Shown here in pieces: positions 15,061-22,152 of a DNA stretch of 30,435 nt. The DNA lies in assembly GCA_036377075.1 (NCBI GenBank), contig DASUZB010000289.1, forward strand, positions 1 through 30,435. The letters run 5' to 3'. Position 1 is the stretch's first letter, and every line of letters starts with the position of its first letter. Made by a program: the position numbers and the translations under genes. The notes beneath the pieces are model-generated. The model saw only the letters and a program-made list of their open reading frames with translations, was not told the DNA's origin and searched no databases. The stretch comes from DASUZB01 sp036377075. GTDB taxonomy: Bacteria > Actinomycetota > CALGFH01.

Positions 15061-15112
15061 TGCGGTGCGCGGGGCCGCTGGAGCCGGCTCGCCGCCCGGG
15101 AGCAGCGCGAAC

Positions 15113-15118
15113 TAGACT
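15113..15118 (+). promoter_or_regulatory. Candidate -10 box for the small membrane protein gene
   Basis: TAGACT in the MMPL downstream spacer fits the TAnnnT pattern; no good -35 is seen 16-18 nt upstream. It would give a leader of about 74 nt. Confidence 0.3.
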
Positions 15119-15198
15119 GACCTGTCGGACCGGGCGCACGCGGTCGCCCAGGCAACCCGGCAGGGCTTCATCTGACCTGAAGCGACGAGGAGCTCGCG

Positions 15199-15591
15199 AT
15201 GCGGGCGCTAGGAGTGCTCATGGGCCCGGTTCGTCGCGTGCGAAGCGAACTCAGGGACCTGTTTCGCGCCCAAGAGAGCCACGCGGAACTGGGCGGGAGG
15301 CTGCTGGCGGTCCTCCTGCTGAGCGCCGCCTTCGACCTCGCCGTCACGTTCATCGTCAACGCAATGGACGAGAAGCAGCTGCACTCCCTCTGGCTTGCGT
15401 TCGTCTGGACCACGTCACAGCTTCTCACCGGCGGGTCGTCGCTGGGCGTGGAGTCGAGGCTCGGTCATCTCTGGGAGATCGTCGTGCAGCTCTGGGGCAT
15501 CACCTTCGTCGCCGCGCTGGCTGGCTCGTTCGCGGCCTTCTTCCACCGGAGGTCCACGGAGCGGCAAGCGGCCAGCAGCTCGAAGTCCTGA
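15199..15591 (+). CDS. Small two-TM membrane protein, possibly ion-channel-like
   Basis: 130 aa. A short basic N-terminus with a helical segment (about 10-35) is followed by TM1 (about 33-54, LLAVLLLSAAFDLAVTFIV), a polar re-entrant-looking stretch with TTSQLLTGGSSLGV (about 71-84), and TM2 (about 92-115, EIVVQLWGITFVAALAGSFAAFF), then a basic tail. The TM-loop-TM plan recalls two-TM potassium channel subunits (Ion_trans_2), but the selectivity filter TVGYG is absent, so channel function is only a structural suggestion. GAGGAG lies 7 nt before ATG 15199. Its 3' end faces the PPOX gene with 4 nt between. Confidence 0.72.
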   Translation: MRALGVLMGPVRRVRSELRDLFRAQESHAELGGRLLAVLLLSAAFDLAVTFIVNAMDEKQLHSLWLAFVWTTSQLLTGGSSLGVESRLGHLWEIVVQLWGITFVAALAGSFAAFFHRRSTERQAASSSKS

Positions 15592-15595
15592 TTCG

Positions 15596-16063
15596 TCAGG
15601 TGCCTTCGGGGTCCCGGTGAACGGTGCGCCTGGGCTCGTACCAGGTCTTGCCGGCGGGGTTGCCTTCGAGGTTCCAGCTCCAGGAGGTGGTCGGGACGAT
15701 CCGGAGGTAGAGGCCGGGGCCGACCAGGCCGTCGCGCTGGAACGGACCTTCGGCACGGCCGTAGACCCGGATGCAGCGCGCGACGAACGGGTCGAGGGAC
15801 ACCAGGTCGTCGAAGACCAGGGCGACCTTGTGGTTGCCGGCGCGCACGTTACGGAACTTGCGGGTGTTGGCGACGTCCGGGCCGGTGCCGCCGACCCAGA
15901 AGTAGCTTCCGTCGAACTCGAACGCGAGCGGGACCACGTCGGGCTGCCCGTCGGCGGAAAGGGTCGCGACGCGGGCGATCGGCTGCGACCGGAGGTAGGC
16001 GATCTCTTCGTCGGTGAACGACACGCCAGGCAGCTCCTTCCCTGGGTCGTAGCGGGTTCTCAT
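15596..16063 (-). CDS. PPOX-class (F420-dependent type) oxidoreductase
   Basis: 155 aa split-barrel flavin/deazaflavin-binding protein of the pyridoxamine-phosphate-oxidase superfamily. Typical elements: IAYLRSQPIARVATLSADGQPDVVPLAFEFDG at about residues 22-53, then YFWVGGTG, NVRAGNHKVALVFDDL and the later IRVYGRAEG strand. In actinobacteria such short PPOX proteins commonly use coenzyme F420 rather than FMN; the sequence alone does not settle which. ATG 16063 fits family length, whereas the upstream ATG at 16114 adds 17 residues of unrelated sequence; no clear ribosome binding site precedes either. Substrate unknown. Confidence 0.85.
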   Translation of the reverse strand: MRTRYDPGKELPGVSFTDEEIAYLRSQPIARVATLSADGQPDVVPLAFEFDGSYFWVGGTGPDVANTRKFRNVRAGNHKVALVFDDLVSLDPFVARCIRVYGRAEGPFQRDGLVGPGLYLRIVPTTSWSWNLEGNPAGKTWYEPRRTVHRDPEGT

Positions 16064-16151
16064 CCCTACACGAACGCCATCGGCCCAGATCGACACCTGC
16101 TGGTGGCGGCGCATCGCGTCCGCCGAGACGACCCGATCGCGAGCGGCTGAC

Positions 16152-16262
16152 CTACTCGGCGCCCAATGCTTCGGGCGAGCGCGGCATCATGAGCAGGCTG
16201 AGCGCGAGCCCGCTCAGGCTGGCGAAGAGGATGGACCCGGTCCACAGCTCGGCGGGCCAGGC
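16152..16262 (-). pseudogene. C-terminal remnant of an unidentified membrane protein
   Basis: Read leftward from about 16262, this frame gives a 36-residue tail ending at TAG 16152: AELWTGSILFASLSGLALSLL followed by a short polar end (MMPRSPEALGAE). The hydrophobic stretch is a convincing last transmembrane helix, like the tail of an MFS-type transporter, but no start codon or upstream domain remains because the aac(2') fragment begins at the same point. Confidence 0.4.
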
Positions 16263-16264
16263 TG

Positions 16265-16516
16265 GTGATGCAGGAGGTAGGTCGGATCATCGAACGGGGC
16301 TACCAACTGGGCGCCCCGTCGACCGGGCGGCGTGGCTTCTACGAGCGGTTCGGCTGGGAGCGCTGGCGAGGACCGACGTTCGTCGCCTCCCCGACCAGCC
16401 TGGTCCGCACCCCCGAGGACGACGACAGCGTGATGGTGCTGCGCACGCCGGCGACCACCGACCTCGATCTCGCCGCCCCGTTGACCTGCGACTGGCGACC
16501 GGGGGACGTCTGGTGA
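16265..16516 (+). pseudogene. aac(2'): Truncated aminoglycoside 2'-N-acetyltransferase (C-terminal part)
   Basis: The 83-residue frame matches the C-terminal half of AAC(2')-I enzymes, which acetylate the 2' amine of aminoglycosides with acetyl-CoA (GNAT fold). Recognisable family features are YQLGAPS, the GWERWRGPT segment, the VRTPEDDDSVMVL strand and the highly characteristic ending LTCDWRPGDVW. Intact members are about 180-195 aa, so about 95 N-terminal residues, including the acetyl-CoA loop, are missing. Upstream codons in the same frame do not restore them. The apparent GTG start at 16265 is fortuitous. Without half the GNAT fold it should be inactive. Confidence 0.82.
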
Positions 16517-16533
16517 GGTCGCGCCCTCGCCAC

Positions 16534-17025
16534 TCAGCCGGTGGGTGGTCGGGGCCGGCGTGCCGGGCTCCCGTGCTTGCCAGGCTGCGGGTCCCTGGCG
16601 AGGGCGTGGGGGAAGGCCTCCTCGAAGGCACGGAGGGTCTCCGGGCCGAGCCACGGGCCGGCGCGGTGCAGCGCCCCGACGTCGGCCAGCGCGAGGTGCT
16701 CCACGAACGCCACGCCGGCAAGGTTCCGGACCGGATCGATCGCGGGCGGCTCGGCGTCGGTGGTCATGAGCACCTCGACCGCGTCGAGGAACGCGCGCAG
16801 CTCATCCCGTGCGGCGGGCGCGCGGGCCCGGGCGCCGAACCAGCGCATGAAGTCCGATTCGAACAGCACGTAGGGCAGCAGCTCGCCGTACTCGGCAAGG
16901 TGCGCGTCCAGCAGCGGCCGCAGCGCCGGCACCCGCTCGACGAGGTGGCCGATCGCCTCCGCCTCGGAGGTCGGACGACGCGACCCGGTCTCCCGACGCC
17001 CGCGCTCGTGCCTGCGCCTGGCCAT
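16534..17025 (-). CDS. Hypothetical protein
   Basis: 163 aa soluble protein, not recognised with certainty. It has a very basic N-terminus (about 1-18), an acidic/hydrophobic helical middle (HLVERVPALRPLLDAHL, ELLPYVLFESDFMRWF), a helix with ELRAFLDAVEVLM, then NLAGVAFVEHLALAD, and a Pro/Arg-rich tail. The LLPYVLFESDFMRWF-then-LRAFLD pattern suggests a small conserved actinobacterial family of DUF7674 type, but this is a guess. ATG 17025 has no Shine-Dalgarno; TAGCGT lies 8 nt upstream, so a leaderless mRNA is possible. It is convergent with the aac(2') remnant with 17 nt between. Confidence 0.65.
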   Translation of the reverse strand: MARRRHERGRRETGSRRPTSEAEAIGHLVERVPALRPLLDAHLAEYGELLPYVLFESDFMRWFGARARAPAARDELRAFLDAVEVLMTTDAEPPAIDPVRNLAGVAFVEHLALADVGALHRAGPWLGPETLRAFEEAFPHALARDPQPGKHGSPARRPRPPTG

Positions 17026-17153
17026 CGCCGCACGCTACAACGGTCTGGGGCCACCCGCAGCCGGCGCGCCCGTAGGCCAGCGTGGAACCTGCGGCGGACT
17101 TGCGCGGTACTCCACGTGGATGGGGGATGCACGGGTCGTCCGGAGGAGGGCGG

Positions 17154-18503
17154 ATGAGGGCGCGCTGGTGGCGGTTGCTCGCGATCCCGATGGGCGCATT
17201 GCTCCTGGTCGCCGGCTGCTCGGGAGGCGAGGCGCGCAGGGCGCCGCGAGCGGCGGCGCCGACCCTGGCGCCGGGGAGCCCGCCAGCGAGGACCGGCGGC
17301 CCGCTGCTCGGGGCGACCTGGAGCGACAACCCGACGGCGCTGAAGCTGGGAAGGCTCGACCCGCGCTCGCTCGCGCCGCTGCCCGGACCGGGCCTGAAGC
17401 TGGACGGGAACTGGACGGTCGCGGCGGTCGCGCCGGACCGCTCCACCGCCGTGCTCGCCGACCAGGAGTCCGGGCGGCTGGTCCTGGTCGACCTCGACAG
17501 GATGCGCCAGGTCGGCACGCTCGACGTCCCGGCGGGAGGGTGGCCTGCCGGGTCGCGCTGGGTCGGACCGTCGCGGGTCCTGCTCGCGTGGGCCGGCGTG
17601 AACGGGGGCGCCACCAACGACGTGCTGCTGCTCGACGCGGCCGCCGGCCGCTTCCGGCTGCTCCGCCAGCAGCGCGTCGACGGCGCGGTGCTGACGGCGG
17701 CGCGCTCGGCGGGCGGGATGGTGCTGCTGGTCGCGCCGGTCGGCTCGATCGGGCCGGCTCGGGTCGTGGTGGTGGACGGCGACGCCAGGATCCGGACGGT
17801 GACGCTGTCGGGGCTCGCCGCCGGCAACGAGCAGGTGGACTCGGGCGGGTCGGACCCCAGGGCGCGGCAGGCCCTGGCGGGGCTCGCCGTCGACCCGGTC
17901 GGCGCGCGGGCCTTCGTGGTCGCCGCGAGCACCCCGGTGGCCGAGGTCGACCTCGGCAGCCTCCGGGTGGGCTACCACCGGCTCGGGCGGCCCGGGTCGT
18001 TGCTGCAGCGGCTGGCCCGCTGGCTGGTGCCCCCGGCGGAGGCGAAGGAGGTCAGCGGACCGGCGCGGAGCGCGGTCTGGCTCGGCGACGGCCTGCTCGG
18101 CGTGACCGGCAGCGACGCGTCGTTCGGCGGCGGCAACTCCTACCGCGAACGCCCGTCAGGGCTCCAGCTGATCGACACGAGCAGCTGGACGGAGCGGATG
18201 GTCGAGCCGCACGCGACCAGCGCCACGTTCGCGGCGGGCAGGCTGCTCACCTACGGCGTCAGCTTCGGCGAGCGCAACCAGGGCTACGGCCTGACCGTCT
18301 TCGGGCCGGGCAACCGGCAGCCGGTCCACCTCCTCGGCGCACGCCAGGTGGTCTGGGTCGTCGCGGCCGGGAGCCTCGCCTACGTCCAGCTGAGCGACGA
18401 CCAGGGATCGGGCGGCTACGCGGTGGTGGACCTGCGCGCGGACCGGGTGCTGCGCGAGGCCCCAGGGGACATGCCGCAGCTGCTCGTCCCGGACCAGCCG
18501 TAG
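17154..18503 (+). CDS. Secreted lipoprotein with predicted beta-propeller-like body
   Basis: 449 aa. Lipoprotein signal: basic MRARWWRR-like n-region, hydrophobic core, and lipobox LVAGC with Cys22, so it should be lipidated and anchored outside the membrane. After a Pro/Ala linker (about 24-48) the body shows repeated short strands of the type VAAVAPDRSTAVLAD, GLAVDPVGARAFVVAA and GSLAYVQLSDDQGSGGYAVVDL, as in WD40/YVTN propellers. ATG 17154 is chosen because GGAGGAGGG precedes it and the signal peptide starts there. It is convergent with the sigma/partner operon with only 9 nt between stops. Function unknown; a sensory or binding role is inference. Confidence 0.82.
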   Translation: MRARWWRLLAIPMGALLLVAGCSGGEARRAPRAAAPTLAPGSPPARTGGPLLGATWSDNPTALKLGRLDPRSLAPLPGPGLKLDGNWTVAAVAPDRSTAVLADQESGRLVLVDLDRMRQVGTLDVPAGGWPAGSRWVGPSRVLLAWAGVNGGATNDVLLLDAAAGRFRLLRQQRVDGAVLTAARSAGGMVLLVAPVGSIGPARVVVVDGDARIRTVTLSGLAAGNEQVDSGGSDPRARQALAGLAVDPVGARAFVVAASTPVAEVDLGSLRVGYHRLGRPGSLLQRLARWLVPPAEAKEVSGPARSAVWLGDGLLGVTGSDASFGGGNSYRERPSGLQLIDTSSWTERMVEPHATSATFAAGRLLTYGVSFGERNQGYGLTVFGPGNRQPVHLLGARQVVWVVAAGSLAYVQLSDDQGSGGYAVVDLRADRVLREAPGDMPQLLVPDQP

Positions 18504-18512
18504 CGGCCGGGG

Positions 18513-19283
18513 CTACCTCCCGTGGTCGACCATCGCGAGGCCGCGGACGAACCTCCAGCGTTCCTGCCGGGTCAGGCAGGAGGACCCGCCGCAGGGGTCG
18601 TGGAAGTACACGATCACGTACTCGTGGCGGTCGCTGACGATGTAGGCGTCGGTGCCCGCGGTGACCATGTCCTGGTAGGGGAAGACCTTCAGCCCGTTCG
18701 GCATGGTGAGGCCCTTGACGGGGTGGTCGAGCGGGTCGGTCGAGCGGCCGTCGTCGAGCTGGCTGTGGAACACCTCGATCTCCGGCCCCGTGCTGCCGGC
18801 CGCCTGCAGGTAGTAGTCGGTCAGCCGGGGGAGGACCTGGCTGTGGGGCATCCGCCAGTTGAAGCGGGCGGGCAGCCAGGTCGGGAACGCCAGCGGGTGG
18901 GCGCTGCGGCGCCGGAGGTCCCGGACCTTGCCGCTGTCGAACAGTGGCGGGAAGGCGCTCGCGGCAACCCGGGGAAATGGTGGCCCTGGCGGGATCGGGT
19001 AGCTCTTGGTGCCCAGGATGGTTCCCGGCGGGCGTACGGGCCGGGACTTCGGTCCGGTGGTGGGCGCCGGGCCGGCGGGTACCTCCCGGCGCTCGCCGGC
19101 GGGACCCAGCAGCAGGGCGCCGGCAAGCAGGACCAGCACCAGCACGGCGGCCACGGCGAGCTGGAGCGGCAGCGCGCGGCGCTGCCGGCGCAGCACCCGG
19201 TCGAGGGCCGCGACCGTCCCGGCCTCGGCGGTGGCCTCGTCCAGCGCCCTGACCGCCTGCCGTGCGCGGCCGTCGAGGGTCAT
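18513..19283 (-). CDS. Single-TM membrane protein, probable partner (anti-sigma-like) of the ECF sigma factor
   Basis: 256 aa. Cytoplasmic N-terminus (1-42) with conserved-looking helices (RARQAVRALDEATAEAG), one TM at about 43-62 (LAVAAVLVLVLLAGALLLG), a Pro-rich linker, and an extracytoplasmic domain of about 170 residues with two cysteines (CGGSSC) that may form a disulfide. No HxxxCxxC zinc anti-sigma motif is present, so classification as an anti-sigma factor rests on coupling: ATG 19283 overlaps the sigma stop in ATGA, the usual arrangement. The external domain could sense an envelope signal. Confidence 0.75.
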   Translation of the reverse strand: MTLDGRARQAVRALDEATAEAGTVAALDRVLRRQRRALPLQLAVAAVLVLVLLAGALLLGPAGERREVPAGPAPTTGPKSRPVRPPGTILGTKSYPIPPGPPFPRVAASAFPPLFDSGKVRDLRRRSAHPLAFPTWLPARFNWRMPHSQVLPRLTDYYLQAAGSTGPEIEVFHSQLDDGRSTDPLDHPVKGLTMPNGLKVFPYQDMVTAGTDAYIVSDRHEYVIVYFHDPCGGSSCLTRQERWRFVRGLAMVDHGR

Positions 19284-19795
19284 CGGTCCACCTCCAGGTC
19301 GAGCCGCACGGCCAGGGTCCGCCTGCCGGCGTGCAGGGCCGACTTGACCGTCCCCTCGGCAAGGCCCAGCACCACGGCGACCTCCGCCACCGGCCGGTCC
19401 TCCAGGTAGTGCAGGGCGATCACCTGCGCCTGGCGCCTCGGCAGGGCCCGCACCGCTGCCCAGAAGGCGGCGTCGGGCGCGGGCAGGTCGGCTACCTCGG
19501 TCGGCCGCTGCGCCGCCAGGCGGGTCAGCGCCCTGGCCTCGTTGCGCAGCCGCCGCCAGCGGGAGACGGCAAGGTTGGCCGCGACCCGCCGCACCCACGC
19601 GCCGGCGTCGGCGTAGCCGGCCACCCGCGGCCAGTGCCGCAGCGCCGCCAGGAACGCGTCCTGGGCGATGTCCTCGGCGGCCGCCGGCTCACCGGTCAGG
19701 GCGTAGGCGAGCCGCAGCACCGCGCGGTACTCGCTGCCGAAGAAGCGCGCGAAGTCGTGGCGCACCGCCGGCGCGCCCGTCCTGAGGTCGGCCAT
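19280..19795 (-). CDS. RNA polymerase ECF-family sigma factor
   Basis: 171 aa, normal for a minimal ECF sigma with only regions 2 and 4. Region 2 (about 10-78) includes RLAYALTGEPAAAEDIAQDAF and AGAWVRRVAANLAVSRWRR; region 4 (about 110-162) includes LPRRQAQVIALHYLEDRPV and the HTH VAVVLGLAEGTVKSALHAGRR. The layout resembles the SigE/ECF types common in actinobacteria. ATG 19795 is chosen over an upstream ATG at 19882 because homology begins there. Coupled to the single-TM partner downstream. Regulon unknown; autoregulation is plausible. Confidence 0.92.
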   Translation of the reverse strand: MADLRTGAPAVRHDFARFFGSEYRAVLRLAYALTGEPAAAEDIAQDAFLAALRHWPRVAGYADAGAWVRRVAANLAVSRWRRLRNEARALTRLAAQRPTEVADLPAPDAAFWAAVRALPRRQAQVIALHYLEDRPVAEVAVVLGLAEGTVKSALHAGRRTLAVRLDLEVDR

Positions 19796-19801
19796 GCCTA
19801 T

Positions 19802-19828
19802 AACACGCCCGGCACCGCCGCCAGGTTG
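19802..19828 (-). promoter_or_regulatory. Weak ECF-type promoter candidate upstream of the sigma gene
   Basis: CAACCT (19828-19823) and CGTGTT (19807-19802) are 15 nt apart on the minus strand and loosely resemble an ECF AAC...CGT promoter, placed so that the mRNA would be nearly leaderless. A prediction only. Confidence 0.22.
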
Positions 19829-19949
19829 GGTTCGGTGAGTCGTCCGACGCCTTGCGGATGTGGCGGCCGGTGCGGACGTCACGGGTGAGGAAGCGGCGCG
19901 TCCGCGGGTCCCAGAGCCGCTCGCAGATGCCCCGGCGCGGCTTGCTCCA

Positions 19950-20384
19950 CTAGATGACCTCGGGAGCAGGGTCGACCACGGCCTTGACCTCGACGTTGCC
20001 GCGGACGGCGTTCGAGTAGGGGCAGACCTGGTGCGCCTTCGCGACGACCTGCTCGGCCTGCTCCTGGTCGAGCTCTGGCAGGCGGGCGTGGAGCTCGACG
20101 CTCAGCCCGTACCCGCCCGAACCGTCCGGCCCGATGCCGACGCGGGCGGTGACCGAGGCCCCGTTGGCCGACAGCCTCATGCGGCGCGCGGCCAGGCGCA
20201 TCGCGTTCTCGAAGCAGGCGGCGTAGCCGGCCGCGAAGAGCTGCTCCGGGTTGGTCGCCGGCCCCCCTGGCCCGCCCAGCTCCTTGGGGATGGCGAGGTC
20301 CAGCACCAGCGAGCCGTCGGAGGACCGCACGCGGCCCTCCCGCCCCCCTGACGCGGTCGCCTCCGCGGTGTAGAGCACCTTCAT
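19950..20384 (-). CDS. ohr: Organic hydroperoxide resistance protein Ohr (OsmC/Ohr family)
   Basis: 144 aa thiol peroxidase that reduces organic and lipid hydroperoxides. Both redox cysteines are present in their family contexts: Cys57 in YAACFENAM and Cys121 in QVCPYSNAVRGN. The N-terminal strand KVLYTAEATASGGREGRV and the NPEQLFAAGY segment with the conserved Glu are typical of Ohr rather than OsmC. AGGGAGG lies 4 nt before ATG 20384, so the longer reading to 20453 is unlikely. An inverted repeat lies 22-63 nt upstream, a natural operator position; no ohrR gene is seen in the window. Confidence 0.94.
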   Translation of the reverse strand: MKVLYTAEATASGGREGRVRSSDGSLVLDLAIPKELGGPGGPATNPEQLFAAGYAACFENAMRLAARRMRLSANGASVTARVGIGPDGSGGYGLSVELHARLPELDQEQAEQVVAKAHQVCPYSNAVRGNVEVKAVVDPAPEVI

Positions 20385-20405
20385 CGGACCTCCCTGGAAG
20401 TCGCG

Positions 20406-20447
20406 GCGTAGCGCCGCCAACCTACGCGCAGCGCCCATACGCGTAGG
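20406..20447. promoter_or_regulatory. Candidate operator for ohr (three GCGTAG half-sites)
   Basis: Perfect 8-bp inverted repeat CCTACGCG (20421-20428) and CGCGTAGG (20440-20447) with an 11-nt spacer; a third copy, GCGTAG, lies at 20406-20411 and also pairs with the left arm. It sits in the 143-nt gap between ohr and the divergent AAA gene. It does not look like the AT-rich OhrR box of Bacillus or Xanthomonas. Confidence 0.4.
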
Positions 20448-20492
20448 GATCATGACATTCCGGCCCGCCGCCTGTCGGCGAGACCAAACCCC

Positions 20493-20520
20493 TTGCTTGG
20501 CTCGAAACGGCTGCGATACT
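20493..20520 (+). promoter_or_regulatory. Promoter for the AAA gene, probably leaderless
   Basis: TTGCTT (20493-20498) and GATACT (20515-20520) with a 16-nt spacer. The -10 ends 7 nt before ATG 20528 and there is no Shine-Dalgarno, so transcription would begin at or next to the start codon. Confidence 0.45.
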
Positions 20521-20527
20521 GCTTGCC

Positions 20528-21562
20528 ATGGCCGACCCGCAGCCCTCCTCGCCCACCCCGGCCGTCTCGGCGGGAGAGTTCGGGGCCGCCTTCAAGGGCT
20601 TCCTCGAACGGACCGTGGCGACGGCGCCCACCACCGAGCCGGTGTTCGCCGCCCGCCTCCGGGAGCACTTCGGCACCGATCCGGCGGCCCTGCCGATCAT
20701 CGCCGAGCAGTTCGTGCCGTCCGAGCACCCCAACATGCAAGCGGCGCTGGACGCGTGGCTGCAATCCGGTGGGCGGTCGTTCGAGGCCATCGGCGTCACC
20801 TCCGAGTACAAGCGCTTCAACGGGCTCGGCCTGGCCGACGTCCTCACCTCGGGCAGGACGGGCCTGGTCGGCGGGTCCGGCCCGGCCGTCGGCCCGGTCG
20901 AGTACGTCAACGTCACCCTCGACGGCGGCCGGGTGATGACCTGCCTGCAGTTCGGGCTGCTCCTGGTCCACGACGGGGGGCAGCCCCTCGCCGTGCTGGT
21001 CTCCGGACCGATCCAGCGGGGCGTCCGCGAAACGGGTCAGCTGGAGGTGATGGCACCCGACCGCGACCAGGCCCTCGGCTTCCTCGCCGACCTCCGCGCG
21101 GGCATGCAGCAGCGCAACGTCTACCGCGGGCACGTGGTCTCGCTCGCGCAGGAGCACTACGGGGCGACCCGGGTCAAGTTCCACGCGCTGCCGGCGATCG
21201 TGCGGGAGGACATCGTGCTCGCCGACGGCGTGCTTGAACGGGTCGAGCGCCACACCGTCGGCTTCGCCGCCCACCGCGACCGGCTGCTGGCGGCCGGCCG
21301 GCACCTGCGCCGCGGCCTGCTGCTCCACGGCCAACCTGGCACCGGCAAGACGCTCACCGCGATGTACCTGGCCGGCCGGATGCGCGACCGCACGGTGGTG
21401 CTGCTGACCGGCCGCCAGGTCGGGCTGATCCCGCGGGCGTGCGCGATGGCGCGGCGCCTGCAGCCGTCGATGGTCATCCTCGAGGACGTCGACCTGATCG
21501 CCGAGGAACGCGACCGCCAGCAGCTCGGCTGTACCCCGCTGCTGTTCGAGCTCGCCGGCTGA
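20528..21562 (+). pseudogene. AAA+ ATPase truncated after Walker B
   Basis: 344 aa. An N-terminal domain of about 230 residues, including a region EYVNVTLDGGRVMTCLQFGLLL seen in actinobacterial AAA proteins of unknown role, leads into an AAA module: GLLLHGQPGTGKT (Walker A, about 265-275) and MVILEDVDLIAEER (Walker B, 315-328). The frame then ends LLFELAG-stop, exactly where intact relatives continue with the helix before sensor 1. Sensor 1, arginine finger, sensor 2 and lid (about 180 residues) are missing, and no frame downstream restores them. ATP binding might survive but normal hexamer hydrolysis should not. Either a decayed gene or an assembly join. Confidence 0.75.
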
Positions 21563-21752
21563 CCGCTCCTCCGGGCGCGGTGGCGGCACGTCCCCGCCGT
21601 CTCACCTGGCTCTCACGTTCGACCGTGTTGGGTATGCCCGCACCGCCAGGGCGGAATGCGAGCCGACCTTGGCGCACCTGCCAACTGGTGCCCAGACCCC
21701 GCTCCCCGGCCGATGCCGTGACCGGGCCTGGCCGTCGCGGTGCCAGGCGGTC

Positions 21753-21881
21753 CTATCCGGGACGGCGGCGGCTGGCCCGTCCCGGCCTGGTCCGCAGCTC
21801 GCGGGCCAGCCGGCGCCTGGCGGCCTCCTGGTGGAGCTCGGGGATTCGCATGGCGAACCACCGGGCCAACAGCGGGTGCAT
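21753..21881 (-). CDS. Small basic hypothetical protein (42 aa)
   Basis: A short gene supported mainly by its ribosome binding site: GGAGG lies 4-5 nt before ATG 21881. The peptide begins MHPLLARWFAMRIPELHQEA and ends in an Arg-rich tail, with a predicted amphipathic helix over most of its length. Small MHP-type Arg-rich peptides of this kind are frequent in actinobacterial genomes and have no known function. It is the only credible coding sequence between the truncated AAA gene and the YcxB-like gene. Confidence 0.55.
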   Translation of the reverse strand: MHPLLARWFAMRIPELHQEAARRRLARELRTRPGRASRRRPG

Positions 21882-22087
21882 CTCGTCCTCCTCGGGCGGC
21901 ACGATGCCGTTCCCTCTGCGACCAGCATGCGGCTAAGGACCCACCCAGCGCATGGGGAGGACGAGGTATTCGTCGCCCAGGTCAGCCTCCTTATCGGCCG
22001 CCGGAGACGTGCGCCGGTAGGTCGGTGGGCGCCTGGGGGCTGCCGTCATCGACCCATGGCCGGCGGCCGGCACGGGGCGGCGGCGGG

Positions 22088-22118
22088 TTGTGGAACGCCC
22101 GCTTTGGCGTACTAGGAT
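22088..22118 (+). promoter_or_regulatory. Promoter for the YcxB-like gene
   Basis: TAGGAT (22113-22118), a very good actinobacterial -10, with TTGTGG (22088-22093) 19 nt upstream. The predicted start near 22125 gives a leader of about 28 nt that contains the Shine-Dalgarno. Confidence 0.5.
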
Positions 22119-22152
22119 CCATCCGCCCGGAACGCGCCGTGCAGGAGAGGGG

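Larger units (their letters stand above)
21563..22152. other. Spacer between the AAA remnant and the YcxB-like gene
   Basis: About 590 nt. Apart from the 42-codon minus-strand gene (21753-21881) and the promoter at 22088-22118, nothing convincing is seen. All longer open frames here are Arg/Pro-rich shadows. A perfect AAGGAGG on the minus strand (21992-21986) is not followed by an ATG/GTG/TTG at useful spacing. Confidence 0.5.

Noticed and set aside
21933..22049. Possible 38-codon gene on the minus strand ending DEYLVLPMRWVGP
   Set aside because: No good ribosome binding site before its ATG, low-complexity start, and the nearby perfect AAGGAGG is not spaced to any usual start codon.
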